46,740 bases of DNA, from the NCBI GenBank assembly GCA_964511535.1, contig CAZEFW010000060.1:1-46740 (forward strand). Reading direction: 5' to 3'. Shown one piece after another: positions 1 through 8,299 of the stretch. The position numbers were made by a program, and so were the translations under genes. The stretch's first letter is position 1. Every line of letters starts with the position of its first letter. The notes under the pieces are model-generated. The model did not search any database and had not been told where the DNA came from. It saw nothing but the letters and a program-made list of their open reading frames with translations. The stretch comes from CAZCFB01 sp964511535. Lineage in GTDB: Bacteria; Myxococcota_A; Polyangia; GCA-2747355; CAZCFB01.

Positions 1-880
1 TGGAACGTTCCAGCTGAAACGCCCCGGTGAACTTTTCCACCGGCATTTCCAGAACCGGGTTGTCGCAGCACAGGCGCCTGGCGGTCTCGGGCGAGATGCC
101 AACACCCCCTTCCACCTCGCAGCGGCCTTCTTCATCCGACTCCTTGAGAACCTTTTCGTCCACATGGACCATCACCTGGTAGTTCTTTGGCCGCGCCTTG
201 CCTGCCCGGTCAGCCAATCCCATGTCCAGGGCTGCGCCTGCCACTTCGCCCAAGGCGTCGGCCAGCCGCTGGTCCGGCTCGGCATCGCTGTCGTCGCACC
301 GCTCCTCGGAAGCAACCTGCAGCGCCTTGACCAACAGCGCGCCCAGCTCGGGAGGCAGCCGGCCCTTGAGCACCAACATATTGTCTTCGTCGTAGTGGTA
401 GCTCAGGTACCGCTCCTCGGTCTGCCGCTGCGCCAGCTCCTGCTCGGCCGGTTTGGCTCTTCGGTAGGTACGGATGATTCGTTCGAGTTGGGAGGCTGTT
501 CCGTCCAGAGCCCACTCCAGCAAGGTGCTCTCGTTTTCTGGAGTGACGATGCGCGTGATGGCCCTGACTTTCGAATACGAAAGGCGCCCCTGTGAGAACG
601 CCTCCTGAACGAGGGGGCAGTCCACCAGCTTGCGAGCCACGCGCACCTTTTCGCGGGCCGTACCCTGCTGCTCATTGGTTCGCCAGCTGAGCCAGTGGGC
701 GCAGGAGATGAAGCCCAGGTCGGCCCACGCCTCCCGCCTGTCCATCTCTGCCAGGAGCAGCAGCAACCGGCAGGTGGCAGCCTGGATATGCGCTGACAGG
801 GTGGCGATCTTGTCGCCCAGTTCGTCGTTTGATTCTCGAGACAGATCGGGCGCGTTTTCGCTGGATTTTTCCAGGGTCAT
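1..880 (-). CDS. DUF222 (13E12-type) domain protein, probable HNH endonuclease, C-terminus cut by window edge
   Basis: Reading the minus strand from the ATG at 880-878 gives an open frame of 293 codons that runs off the left edge of the window. The N-terminal part carries the hallmarks of the DUF222 / 13E12-repeat family: a helix with CRLLLLLAEMD, then WADLGFISCAHWLSWR, then AREKVRVARKL, LSYSKVRAITR and TPENE. In that family an HNH nuclease domain normally follows the DUF222 part; it would lie outside this window, so the nuclease call is inference. Such proteins are abundant, often multicopy and sometimes near mobile DNA; their role is unknown. The start is supported by a promoter just upstream (915-942). 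It is transcribed alone, away from the DUF2891 gene side. Frame and family are clear; function is not. Confidence 0.85.
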   Translation of the reverse strand, partial: MTLEKSSENAPDLSRESNDELGDKIATLSAHIQAATCRLLLLLAEMDRREAWADLGFISCAHWLSWRTNEQQGTAREKVRVARKLVDCPLVQEAFSQGRLSYSKVRAITRIVTPENESTLLEWALDGTASQLERIIRTYRRAKPAEQELAQRQTEERYLSYHYDEDNMLVLKGRLPPELGALLVKALQVASEERCDDSDAEPDQRLADALGEVAGAALDMGLADRAGKARPKNYQVMVHVDEKVLKESDEEGRCEVEGGVGISPETARRLCCDNPVLEMPVEKFTGAFQLERS

Positions 881-914
881 TTTTGGCCTTTTTATGATTG
901 ATTTCGGAAACTTA

Positions 915-942
915 AGTATATCAAAAGGACGGGGAAAATCAA
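915..942 (-). promoter_or_regulatory. Candidate sigma70-type promoter for the DUF222 gene
   Basis: On the minus strand TTGATT (942-937) and TATACT (920-915) are separated by 16 bp, 35 bp upstream of the ATG at 880. The surrounding 881-980 stretch is clearly AT-richer than the genes. It also contains a direct repeat of GGGCCGAAA (951-972). No other signal was seen in 881-1020. Confidence 0.55.
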
Positions 943-1020
943 CCCCTGGAGGGCCGAAATGGGCCGAAAATCTCAACTAAATTCACGCGATGTCGACGCT
1001 GATGCCTCGACCTGGCCGGG

Positions 1021-2175
1021 TTACCTGGCCAACCCCACATCCGACAGCAGGTAGATGGCGAACGACGCCAGCCAGTGGGCGCCGCCGTAGCCGCTTTCGT
1101 GCATCAGCTTCAGGCCATGGCGGCCGTGCGCGGCTGCGGCGTGCTCCATGGAGGCGGCCCAGCGGTGGTCCGGCCCCAGGGCGGCGGCCACGCCGCGCAG
1201 GGACCAGGCACGCTGGAAGTCGAGCCCGATCAGGTGGCCGATCTTCGGATCCTTCAGGTCGCGCACCTCGAGCGGCGTCACGGCCCCGGGGCCCCCCGGC
1301 AAGAACGCCTCGAACCAGCGGTTGAAGTCCGCGGGCTGCAGCACCCGCCGCATCAGGTCGGCCTCGGCAAGGCAAGGGGAGACGAAGTCTTCGCCCGACG
1401 GCTCGTAGCTCAGCGGGCAGGCTCGATCTTGCAGGTAGAACCGGCGCGCCGCGGCCCGCACCTTCTGCGCCAGGGCCTCGTCGCCGGCGGCCACGGCGTA
1501 GTCCAGGATGTGCGCCAGAGCGAACGCCGTGGAGTGGTGGGTCCCGGCGCGCACCGGCACGCTCAGCCGCTCCAGGTACTGCCCCGTGCGGCTGACCAGC
1601 AGCTGCTCCAGGGGGCGCAGCGCGGCGAGCCAGCGCTCGGCGGCCGCGTCGTCCTTCATGGCGCCGATCTCCTGGCACAGCCGCAGCAGCCATGCCCAGC
1701 CGTAGGGGCGCTCGAGCAGCTTGTTGGCCTCGAAGGTCTTGATCTCGCCTGCGATGCGCTCGGGGGCGAGGCTGCGGTCCAGCGCGGCGCGGATGTCCTG
1801 GGCCTCGGGCAGGTCGCCGAACCGTCGCAGCACGCGCACCATGGCCCAGTGGCCGTGCACCGCCGAGTGCCAGTCGAAGCAGCCGAAGAACGCCGGGTGC
1901 ACCTGGCGTGGCGGCGCCACGTCTCCGTCGCCGGACAGCACCACGGCCAGCTTGTTGGGGTACTCGCGGCCCACGCAGTGCAGCGACAGCTTCACCAGGC
2001 GCGAGGCGGTGTCCCGATCCAGGGCGGGCAGCTTGGCGGGGGGGGCCGGCGGCGTCACGGCGCGCACCGCCGGCGGGCGCGCCAGATCCCGGTCGCCGGC
2101 GGGAGGCGGGGCCTGCCTCGGGCAGGCGCACAGCAGGGGGACGACAAGCAGCACCAGCGAGCGGGAGGCGCCCAC
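1021..2175 (-). CDS. DUF2891 family lipoprotein
   Basis: 384 residues. The N-terminus is a lipoprotein signal peptide: hydrophobic stretch followed by the lipobox LLCAC (Cys about residue 18), then a Pro-rich linker. The rest matches my memory of the DUF2891 family: REYPNK, then HPAFFGCFDWHSAVHGHW, ERPYGWAWLL, EPSGEDFVSPCLAEADLMRRVL and finally GGAHWLASFAIYLL. Many conserved His, Trp and Asp residues suggest an alpha-helical enzyme-like fold, but no activity is established for the family. The gene starts 4 bp after the stop of the HD-domain gene, so it is the last gene of the 5522-to-1021 operon and probably translationally coupled. Most DUF2891 proteins are cytoplasmic as far as I recall; here the product is predicted to be membrane-anchored. 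Confidence 0.85.
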   Translation of the reverse strand: MGASRSLVLLVVPLLCACPRQAPPPAGDRDLARPPAVRAVTPPAPPAKLPALDRDTASRLVKLSLHCVGREYPNKLAVVLSGDGDVAPPRQVHPAFFGCFDWHSAVHGHWAMVRVLRRFGDLPEAQDIRAALDRSLAPERIAGEIKTFEANKLLERPYGWAWLLRLCQEIGAMKDDAAAERWLAALRPLEQLLVSRTGQYLERLSVPVRAGTHHSTAFALAHILDYAVAAGDEALAQKVRAAARRFYLQDRACPLSYEPSGEDFVSPCLAEADLMRRVLQPADFNRWFEAFLPGGPGAVTPLEVRDLKDPKIGHLIGLDFQRAWSLRGVAAALGPDHRWAASMEHAAAAHGRHGLKLMHESGYGGAHWLASFAIYLLSDVGLAR

Positions 2176-2179
2176 GGCC

Positions 2180-3751
2180 TCACTGCCCGTTCTGCTCTTT
2201 TCTCGCCACCTTCTTCCTCGCCAGGGCCAGCCGCCCGATGGCGGAGCCTGACCGGAGGCGCTCGTCGCGGTTCAGGAAGATGGAGATCGGGTTGATGCCG
2301 AGCTGGCCAGCGTCCTCGGACAGCTTTATGGAGCGGGTCTGGTCCGCGGCCAGGTTCAGCTCCGTGTGGTCCGACAGGGCTGAGCCGTCCGGCTCGGAGA
2401 TGAGCGTGACCACGGGCCGCTCCAGGTCCCCCGCCGGGTCCTGGCTGGTGACCACGGCCAGCTCGTCGCTGCTCAGGCGCACCGTGGAGCCGGTGGGGTA
2501 GAGCCCGATTGTGCGCACGAACAGGTCGAGCAGGGACGGGTGGTACTGCTTGGCGAAGTTGGCCAGCATGGAGAGCATGGCCCGGTGCGGGGTGGCCGCC
2601 GGCTTGTCGCCCCTGCCCCAGAGCATGTTGTCGTAGCGGTCGCACAGGGAGATCAGGTGCGAGTAGAACGAGTGGGGGTGAGACAGGCCCATCTGCTCGG
2701 GGTAGAGTCGCCCGTGGGTGAACTCCAGCTGCGATTCGAACCCCACTACCAGCCGCGGCAGCGCCTCCTCGGAGAAGCCCCCCACCTGCACCATCTGGTT
2801 CAGGGTGTTCATCCAGTGCATCTGGATCCGCTGCCGGTCATCCCCCTGCAGCTGCCCCACCTGCTCGATGGTGTTGAGCGTCTTGGCCTTCAGGTTCACC
2901 TTGGAGACGTCATGAAACAGCGCGGCGGTGGCCAGGCTCACCAGGTCCCGCCGGCCGAGGTTCAGCTTCCGCCCCATGATCAGCGTCAGGATGGCGGTGT
3001 TGGTCAGGTGGGCGGCCAGCGTCTCGCGGTACACCGCGGAGCATGTCAGCGCAACCAGGGTGCCCTCGTGGTGCTCCAGCTTGTCCACAAGCACCTGCAT
3101 GGTGCGCTTGATGCGCAGCAAGGTGTCCCAGCGGTCCTGCTGGAAATGGTCCAGGGTCTCGATCACCAGCACCATCAGGCCGCAGTACACCCGCACCGCC
3201 AGCTCGCAGACGAGGTCGTCGCTCTCGTCGGAGGCCTCCTCGCTGCTGCCCCCAAGCACCATGCGCGCCACCACGCCGCCCCAGGGGCGCCGGGTCAGCT
3301 CGGGCACCTGGTCCGGATCCTTGAGCGCGCGGATCACCATGGTGGCGAACTCCACCAGCCCCTCGGACGTCAGGTCCGCCGGGAAGACCACCTCGGTGAT
3401 GCCGAGGCGACCCCAGATCTCCTTGAGCTGGCGCGCTTTCTGGTATTCGGTGTACCCCATCTGCACCAGCTCGCGGTTGAGGAAGAAGCTGTGGCCCGCG
3501 GTGGTGAGGTAGACCGGGGTCTCTCCCCCGGAGAGCCCCTGGACATTTTCGAGCATGTCCGCGATCACCTTGCGGACCACCTCGTTGTTCATGTCGTACA
3601 GGCGGCACGCCTGGTTCAGCGCGCAGAAGCCGAGCAGCACCGACACCGCGCGCTCGCGGTGCTCGGCGGGGATCCCCCCGTCGTCCTCGTTTACAGGGGT
3701 CTTCTCTTGCTCCTGGTGCTCTCCGATGCCTTCTAGCAGGTCCCCGCTCAT
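2180..3751 (-). CDS. Degenerate HD-GYP-like (HD domain) protein
   Basis: 523 residues. The N-terminal ~200 residues are helical and not recognised. The middle holds an HD motif in the sequence LFHDVSKVN (His280-Asp281), followed at the expected distance by the helices and the C-terminal GLYPTGSTVRLSS typical of HD-GYP cyclic-di-GMP phosphodiesterases. The downstream HHE and GYP signatures are not intact: the corresponding stretch reads VVGFESQLEF and HGRLYPEQ. It is therefore probably not a normal c-di-GMP hydrolase; binding or regulatory use is possible. It starts 1 bp after the stop of the HEAT-repeat gene and ends 4 bp before the DUF2891 gene, so the three are one operon. Other HD hydrolase functions cannot be excluded. 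Confidence 0.75.
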   Translation of the reverse strand: MSGDLLEGIGEHQEQEKTPVNEDDGGIPAEHRERAVSVLLGFCALNQACRLYDMNNEVVRKVIADMLENVQGLSGGETPVYLTTAGHSFFLNRELVQMGYTEYQKARQLKEIWGRLGITEVVFPADLTSEGLVEFATMVIRALKDPDQVPELTRRPWGGVVARMVLGGSSEEASDESDDLVCELAVRVYCGLMVLVIETLDHFQQDRWDTLLRIKRTMQVLVDKLEHHEGTLVALTCSAVYRETLAAHLTNTAILTLIMGRKLNLGRRDLVSLATAALFHDVSKVNLKAKTLNTIEQVGQLQGDDRQRIQMHWMNTLNQMVQVGGFSEEALPRLVVGFESQLEFTHGRLYPEQMGLSHPHSFYSHLISLCDRYDNMLWGRGDKPAATPHRAMLSMLANFAKQYHPSLLDLFVRTIGLYPTGSTVRLSSDELAVVTSQDPAGDLERPVVTLISEPDGSALSDHTELNLAADQTRSIKLSEDAGQLGINPISIFLNRDERLRSGSAIGRLALARKKVARKEQNGQ

Positions 3752-3752
3752 C

Positions 3753-5522
3753 TCAACGTACCTTCTGCGCCACTTCGTCCAGCTGGTTGCGGACGGCCTT
3801 GCCCGGCTGCCTGGAGCGGCAAGCCGCGATGAGGTTCTGGGCGCGCTGGCCCCCCACCGCCTCCAGGGCGGTGAAGAGATCCTCCTTGAGCTGTTGCTTC
3901 TTGCGGCCGATGAACAGGCCGCCGGCGCAGATGTTGTTGATGATGAAGTCGTCCACCTGGGTGCCGCCCCAGCGAACCATCAGCATGTAGATGTTCAGCC
4001 GCCGGGCCTGGTCCAGCTTGTTGTCCGGATCGGGCCGCTCCAGCAGCTCCACCAGCAGGTCGCTCTGGCTGCACCGGGGCAGCTTGGCCAGCACGGCGTA
4101 CACCGCCTCGTGGAGCTGGGGGTAGCCCGCGGCCAGCGAGGGGATCAGCTCGGCCACGGTCTCCTCGGACAGGTGCTCCGGCTTCATCCGCCCCGACAGC
4201 GCCTTGAGCGCCTCCAGCCGCACCCGGGCGCTCGGGTGGTTCAGCACCGCCGGCAGCTTGCGGATCGCCTTGGTGTCGTCCATGTCGGACAGCACCTGGA
4301 TCGCCGAGAGCACCTGCTCCTGGTTGTTGCTCTGGAGGTTCTCGGCGAAGATCTCGGTCATGTCCACGCCGCGCTCCTCGAGCAGCTTGCGGAACCTGGA
4401 CTGGGTGGGGCCGACGGGCATCTTGAGCAGCAGCTCGCGCAGATCGTCGTTGGCCTCCTCGGGCAGCACGAGCAGGAAGCCGGCCAGCTCCTCGAGCTCC
4501 TCGGGCGTGGCCTGCAGCAGGCGCGGGGCGATGACCTGCAGCCGCCCCTCTTCGGTCAGGGCGGCCAGGATCTCCTTGAGGTGGGCGTTGCTCTCCTCGT
4601 CGCTCCCGCCGCCGGCGATGGTGGCGCCCATCACCTTGCAAGTCTTGCCCAGGTCGGACCACTGCCCCCCCGCCAGCATCTCCTCGAGCACCTGGCTCAG
4701 GATGGCGCTGACCTGCTCCGAATCGAGGCCGACCTGCACCATGCGCGCGGCGATGTGGATCGCCCGCGGCCAGATATCCTCCCGGGCGCCGATCACCTCC
4801 CGGCGCAGCCCGGCGAGGAACTTCTTGTGGTTCCCCTGGTCCTGCAGGCGGGCCAGCAGGGCGCCGCGCACCGACGCGGCCTTCTTGCGCGCGTCCGCCG
4901 GGACCTTCGGCGCGGGGTAGGTCTTCCCTTGCCGGTGCAGGGGCTGGCGCAGCACGCCGACGATGTCGCTGATGTCCTCGCTCTCGCCGCCCAGGTCGGA
5001 GTCCTGTGTGCCCTCGTGGAAGATACTGATGGCGCGGTGCTTGATGTGGGGCGGGTCATTCTCCCACAGCATGGTCACCGCGCTGTGGACCTCCTGGCCC
5101 GGCTGGGCGCCCTGCATGGCCTCGATGAGCAGCATGAACTCCTCGAGATCGAGGCCGGGCTCGAAGCCGATGATCCGCAGGCCATCCTTGAACAGTCGGT
5201 AGGAGGGGCCCTGCTTGTCCGACTCGTTGATCCAGACCGACGAGCCGTCGAGGATGAACTGGTGCGGCTCGATGTAGAGCTTGATCTCGCCGTGACGCTC
5301 CAGCAGGTTCTGCATCAGCCGGAACGCCTCGGAGCGGGCCTTGAGGTAGTTCTCCCCATTGCCCTCGTACAGGGCGTGCATGCGCAGCGCCTTGTCCACG
5401 GCGTTGAGGCACAGCTGGGTGTCGGTGAACCGGGCCTGCTCCTCGGCGGATGCACCCGTGGGCGCGGCCAGCGGCGCGGGGCTGGCCTGTCCGGTGGAGC
5501 TATCCGTTCCGTTGCTTGCCAT
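3753..5522 (-). CDS. HEAT-repeat domain protein
   Basis: 589 residues when started at the ATG at 5522, which has GAGGGG about 10 bp upstream and fits the promoter at 5565-5593; an in-frame ATG at 5621 lies upstream of that promoter and is unlikely. The first ~230 residues form an unrecognised alpha/beta region rich in charged residues. The C-terminal half contains helical pairs of HEAT type, for example LPAVLNHPSARVRLEALKAL, and repeated Leu-rich helices. No signal peptide or membrane segment is seen, so it is predicted to be cytoplasmic. HEAT arrays serve as protein-binding scaffolds. As first gene of the operon with a degenerate HD-GYP protein, it may be its partner (inference). No enzymatic motif seen. 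Confidence 0.75.
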   Translation of the reverse strand: MASNGTDSSTGQASPAPLAAPTGASAEEQARFTDTQLCLNAVDKALRMHALYEGNGENYLKARSEAFRLMQNLLERHGEIKLYIEPHQFILDGSSVWINESDKQGPSYRLFKDGLRIIGFEPGLDLEEFMLLIEAMQGAQPGQEVHSAVTMLWENDPPHIKHRAISIFHEGTQDSDLGGESEDISDIVGVLRQPLHRQGKTYPAPKVPADARKKAASVRGALLARLQDQGNHKKFLAGLRREVIGAREDIWPRAIHIAARMVQVGLDSEQVSAILSQVLEEMLAGGQWSDLGKTCKVMGATIAGGGSDEESNAHLKEILAALTEEGRLQVIAPRLLQATPEELEELAGFLLVLPEEANDDLRELLLKMPVGPTQSRFRKLLEERGVDMTEIFAENLQSNNQEQVLSAIQVLSDMDDTKAIRKLPAVLNHPSARVRLEALKALSGRMKPEHLSEETVAELIPSLAAGYPQLHEAVYAVLAKLPRCSQSDLLVELLERPDPDNKLDQARRLNIYMLMVRWGGTQVDDFIINNICAGGLFIGRKKQQLKEDLFTALEAVGGQRAQNLIAACRSRQPGKAVRNQLDEVAQKVR

Positions 5523-5564
5523 CGACGTTGCGCCCCTCGGGGTCCTGGAGAAGCCGGAACGTGA

Positions 5565-5593
5565 ATAATACCCTGGGCTTCCCCCCGTGCCAA
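5565..5593 (-). promoter_or_regulatory. Candidate sigma70-type promoter for the HEAT/HD/DUF2891 operon
   Basis: On the minus strand TTGGCA (5593-5588) and TATTAT (5570-5565) are 17 bp apart and lie 43 bp upstream of the ATG at 5522. The AT-rich -10 stands out from its GC-rich surroundings. Confidence 0.55.
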
Positions 5594-5636
5594 AAATCAG
5601 CCCTGGAGGCCGGCTCCGCAAAGCAGATTAGCACCT

Positions 5637-7457
5637 TTAGGAGGTCGGGTCTGCCCGAATAACGCGCTGGCCCGACCCCCGGCGGTTGCGCCTGGCGCGG
5701 CGGTGGCTCAGGCGGGATCTAACCAGCTCTCTGGCCATGCCCATCAGCCCGGGAGACTCGGGCGGCCGCAGCTCACCGGCCAGGTAGCGGCGTCGGGCCT
5801 CGGCGCGGCGGATCTTGCCGCTGGAGGTGCGGGGGAGGGTCCCGGGCTGCAGCAGCTCAACGCGCCAGGGGCGCTGGCCGGCGCCGGCTGCGAGGCGGGC
5901 GCGGATGGCGTCTTCGAGGATCGCGTCGTCCGGGGCGTCGTCGCTGCCAGGCCTGGAGCTGCGCTCAACCAGCATCAGCAGGCGCTCGCCGTCCTGCTGT
6001 TCGGGCACCACCCCCACCGCGGCCACGCAGCCGGCGCGTACCCCCTGAAGGCCGTCGAGGCACTGCTCGAGCTCCTGCGGCGCGTGGTTCTTGCCGGCCA
6101 GGATGATCAGGTCCTTTTCGCGCCCGTGCAGGTAGAGCTCGCCGTCGAGCAAGAACCCGGTGTCGCCGGTGTGCAGCCACCCCCCCGCCAGCGCCTCGCG
6201 GGTCAGCCCCGGGCGCTCGTGGTAGCCGGCCATCACCGAGGGGCCGCGGGCCAGCACCCGTCCCAGCTGCCCCTCGGGCAGAGGTTCGCCAGCGGCGTCC
6301 ACTACCCTGAGGCTGAACCCCGGCAGCGGGGCGCCCAGGTTGACCAGGGGCACGCCCGCCGACCCGGCGGGCTCGGCGCGCCCCTGCCTTGCCAGGGCCT
6401 CGCGCTCGAAGGTGCGCCAGCGGAAGGGGCGGGTCAGCGGCGAGAAGGTCACCGCCAGGGTGGCCTCGGCCAGGCCGTAGACCGGCGTGAGCGCCTCGGG
6501 CCGCAGGCCGTGCTCGCTGAACCGGTCCAGGAAGCCTTGCAGCACCGCCGGCGTGACCGGCTCGGCGCCGTTGAGGGCCACCCGCCAGCTCGACAGGTCG
6601 ATCCCCTCCAGCTCGTCATCGCGGATCTTCTGGGTGCACAGGCCGTAGGCGAAGTTGGGCGCCGGGCTGATGGTGCCGCCGTAGCGCGAGATGGCCCGCA
6701 GCCAGGACGCCGGCCGGGCCACGAACAGCTCCGGCGGGATCAGCGTCAGCTCGCCAGGGTGGGCCAGGGCCACCAGCACGCAGCCCACCAGCCCCATGTC
6801 GTGGTACAGCGGCAGCCAGCTCACCCCCGCGTGGCGCAGGCCGTCGCCCTCCGGATGCGCAGTCATGATGGCGTCGAGGATGGCCGAGACGTTGGCCTGC
6901 ACCTGCCGGTGGGTCAGGCAGATCGGCTTGGGCGCGACCGTCGTTCCGCTGGACAGCTGAATGAACGCGATGTCGTCCGGCGCGCCGCCGGGGAGATCCG
7001 CCCCGCGCTGCCCGCCCGGGAGCTGGTCCAGGGTCAAGCAGCCGTGGCTCGGCGCGGCCGCCTCCACGGCGGCGCCCAGCAGCCGCCCGACGCGGCTGTC
7101 GGTGAGCACCAGCGAGGCTCCGACGCTGCGCAGCATGCGCGCGGTGCCCTCGTGATACTCCTGCAGGCGGCCGAGGCGCACCGGCGGATAGAGCGGGGCA
7201 GGCACCAGCCCGGCCAGCTGGCAGCCGAAGAAGGCGTGGTAGAAGGCGGGCCCGGTGGGCAGCACGATGCCCACCCGGTCGCCAGACCGCAGGCCGAGGG
7301 CGAGCAGACCTCCGGCGACCTCCCGGGCGCGCGCGAAGAGCCTGGCGTAGCTGTGGAATTCGGGGCGCTCGCGGCGGTCGAGGAAGCGCACGCCGAGCCC
7401 CTCGGCACGGGCCGCCCGGGCCAGCTGCAGCCCGAGGGTCGGCGCGGTGCGGCTCAC
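5637..7457 (-). CDS. Fatty acyl-AMP ligase (AMP-binding, FAAL-type)
   Basis: 606 residues. Adenylate-forming enzyme: the N-terminal domain has the phosphate-binding loop in LSSGTTVAPK, then LPLYHDMGLVG and ISPAPNFAYGLC, which are typical of FAAL-class long-chain acyl-AMP ligases. YGLAEATLAVTF is the A5 motif, TGDTGFLLDGELYLHGR holds the conserved Asp and Arg, and the C-terminal TSSGKIRR carries the catalytic Lys. FAALs activate a fatty acid with ATP and pass it to an acyl carrier protein instead of CoA. The gene overlaps the end of the acyl carrier protein gene by 4 bp, which strongly supports that partnership. It is the last gene of a four-gene operon with a type III polyketide synthase. The exact chain length cannot be read from sequence; a FACL-type CoA ligase is the main alternative. 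Confidence 0.88.
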   Translation of the reverse strand: MSRTAPTLGLQLARAARAEGLGVRFLDRRERPEFHSYARLFARAREVAGGLLALGLRSGDRVGIVLPTGPAFYHAFFGCQLAGLVPAPLYPPVRLGRLQEYHEGTARMLRSVGASLVLTDSRVGRLLGAAVEAAAPSHGCLTLDQLPGGQRGADLPGGAPDDIAFIQLSSGTTVAPKPICLTHRQVQANVSAILDAIMTAHPEGDGLRHAGVSWLPLYHDMGLVGCVLVALAHPGELTLIPPELFVARPASWLRAISRYGGTISPAPNFAYGLCTQKIRDDELEGIDLSSWRVALNGAEPVTPAVLQGFLDRFSEHGLRPEALTPVYGLAEATLAVTFSPLTRPFRWRTFEREALARQGRAEPAGSAGVPLVNLGAPLPGFSLRVVDAAGEPLPEGQLGRVLARGPSVMAGYHERPGLTREALAGGWLHTGDTGFLLDGELYLHGREKDLIILAGKNHAPQELEQCLDGLQGVRAGCVAAVGVVPEQQDGERLLMLVERSSRPGSDDAPDDAILEDAIRARLAAGAGQRPWRVELLQPGTLPRTSSGKIRRAEARRRYLAGELRPPESPGLMGMARELVRSRLSHRRARRNRRGSGQRVIRADPTS

Positions 7458-7717
7458 GCCGCGGCCTCCCGCTGGAGCCGGCGCTCGACGAGGCGGGCGA
7501 GCTGGTCCAGCGTGGTGACCCCCTCCTCCTCGCCCGGGTCGAAGCAGATGGCGAAGTGGTTCTCAAGCTCCACCACCAGCGTCATCTGCTGGATCGAGTC
7601 GAGCTTCAGGTCGGCCAGCAAGTCGGTCCCGCCTGACAGCGGCGACTGCACGTCGAGCGCCTCGCGCAGGATCTGCCGGATCCCGTCGAGAATCCTGGCG
7701 CGCCGGGGAGTGGTCAT
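7454..7717 (-). CDS. Acyl carrier protein
   Basis: 87 residues, the usual size. The 4'-phosphopantetheine site is Ser41 in LKLDSIQQM, within the helix-II signature, preceded by LLADL and followed by ENHFAICF and a C-terminal helix (TLDQLARLVERRL). The start overlaps the stop of the methyltransferase gene by 4 bp and the stop overlaps the ligase start by 4 bp, so expression is coupled. It is a dedicated carrier for this cassette rather than the housekeeping AcpP, which would sit with fab genes. Inferred role: receives the acyl chain from the fatty acyl-AMP ligase and presents it to the type III polyketide synthase. Confidence 0.9.
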   Translation of the reverse strand: MTTPRRARILDGIRQILREALDVQSPLSGGTDLLADLKLDSIQQMTLVVELENHFAICFDPGEEEGVTTLDQLARLVERRLQREAAA

Positions 7718-8295
7718 GGTTCCTCCGCGGGGAAGAAGCGCCGGCGATGGCCCAGGCGCTGGTCATACTCGCAGAACTCGGTCAGCGCGCGCTCCTCGCA
7801 GTTGATGCGCACCGTCAGCAGCCAGCCGTTGAGCAGGGAGAACACCAGGGCAGTGATCCAGGCGCCGTGCAGCATGGGCAGGGCCACCCCCTCGAGGATC
7901 ACCGCCAGGTAGTTGGGGTGGCGGATCAGGCGGTACGGGCCCTCGATCACCGCCGGCGCGCCGGGCACCACGATGACCCGCACGTTCCAGTGTTTGCCCA
8001 GGGTGACGATGGCCCAGTAGCGCAGGCCCTGGGCCAGCAGGGCGAGGATGAGCATCAGCAGGCCGGGGACCGGCATGAAGGGGCGCGACAGCAGCGCCAC
8101 CTCGGCCACGCAGGCCGCCAGAAAGGCGCTGTGCAGGGCGGTCATGTAGCGAAAGTGTTCCTGGCCGAACTCGCGGCCGCCCCGGTCCAGGGCCCAGGCC
8201 GCGTTGCGCTTGCTCAGCCGCAGCTCCACCACCCGCTCGGCCGCCACCAGCAGGATGAAGAGCATGTAGAGGATCTGGGACGCGGACAGGGGCAT
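7714..8295 (-). CDS. Isoprenylcysteine carboxyl methyltransferase-family membrane protein
   Basis: 193 residues with about five hydrophobic segments (near residues 7-20, 55-70, 78-95, 128-150). The ICMT-family core is visible as GPYRLIRHPNYLAVILEGVALPML, followed by a CEERALTEFCEYDQRLGHRRRFFP tail with the conserved E-E...Y pattern. Family members use S-adenosylmethionine in the membrane; homologues next to type III polyketide synthases (SrsB-like) methylate phenolic lipids. The start is 5 bp from the polyketide synthase stop and the end overlaps the acyl carrier gene. Inferred substrate: the hydroxyl of an alkylresorcinol- or alkylpyrone-like lipid made by the neighbouring synthase. Confidence 0.85.
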   Translation of the reverse strand: MPLSASQILYMLFILLVAAERVVELRLSKRNAAWALDRGGREFGQEHFRYMTALHSAFLAACVAEVALLSRPFMPVPGLLMLILALLAQGLRYWAIVTLGKHWNVRVIVVPGAPAVIEGPYRLIRHPNYLAVILEGVALPMLHGAWITALVFSLLNGWLLTVRINCEERALTEFCEYDQRLGHRRRFFPAEEP

Positions 8296-8299
8296 CGGA

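Noticed and set aside
2180..3751. Functional HD-GYP c-di-GMP phosphodiesterase
   Set aside because: HHE and GYP motifs are not intact, so only an HD-domain call is made.
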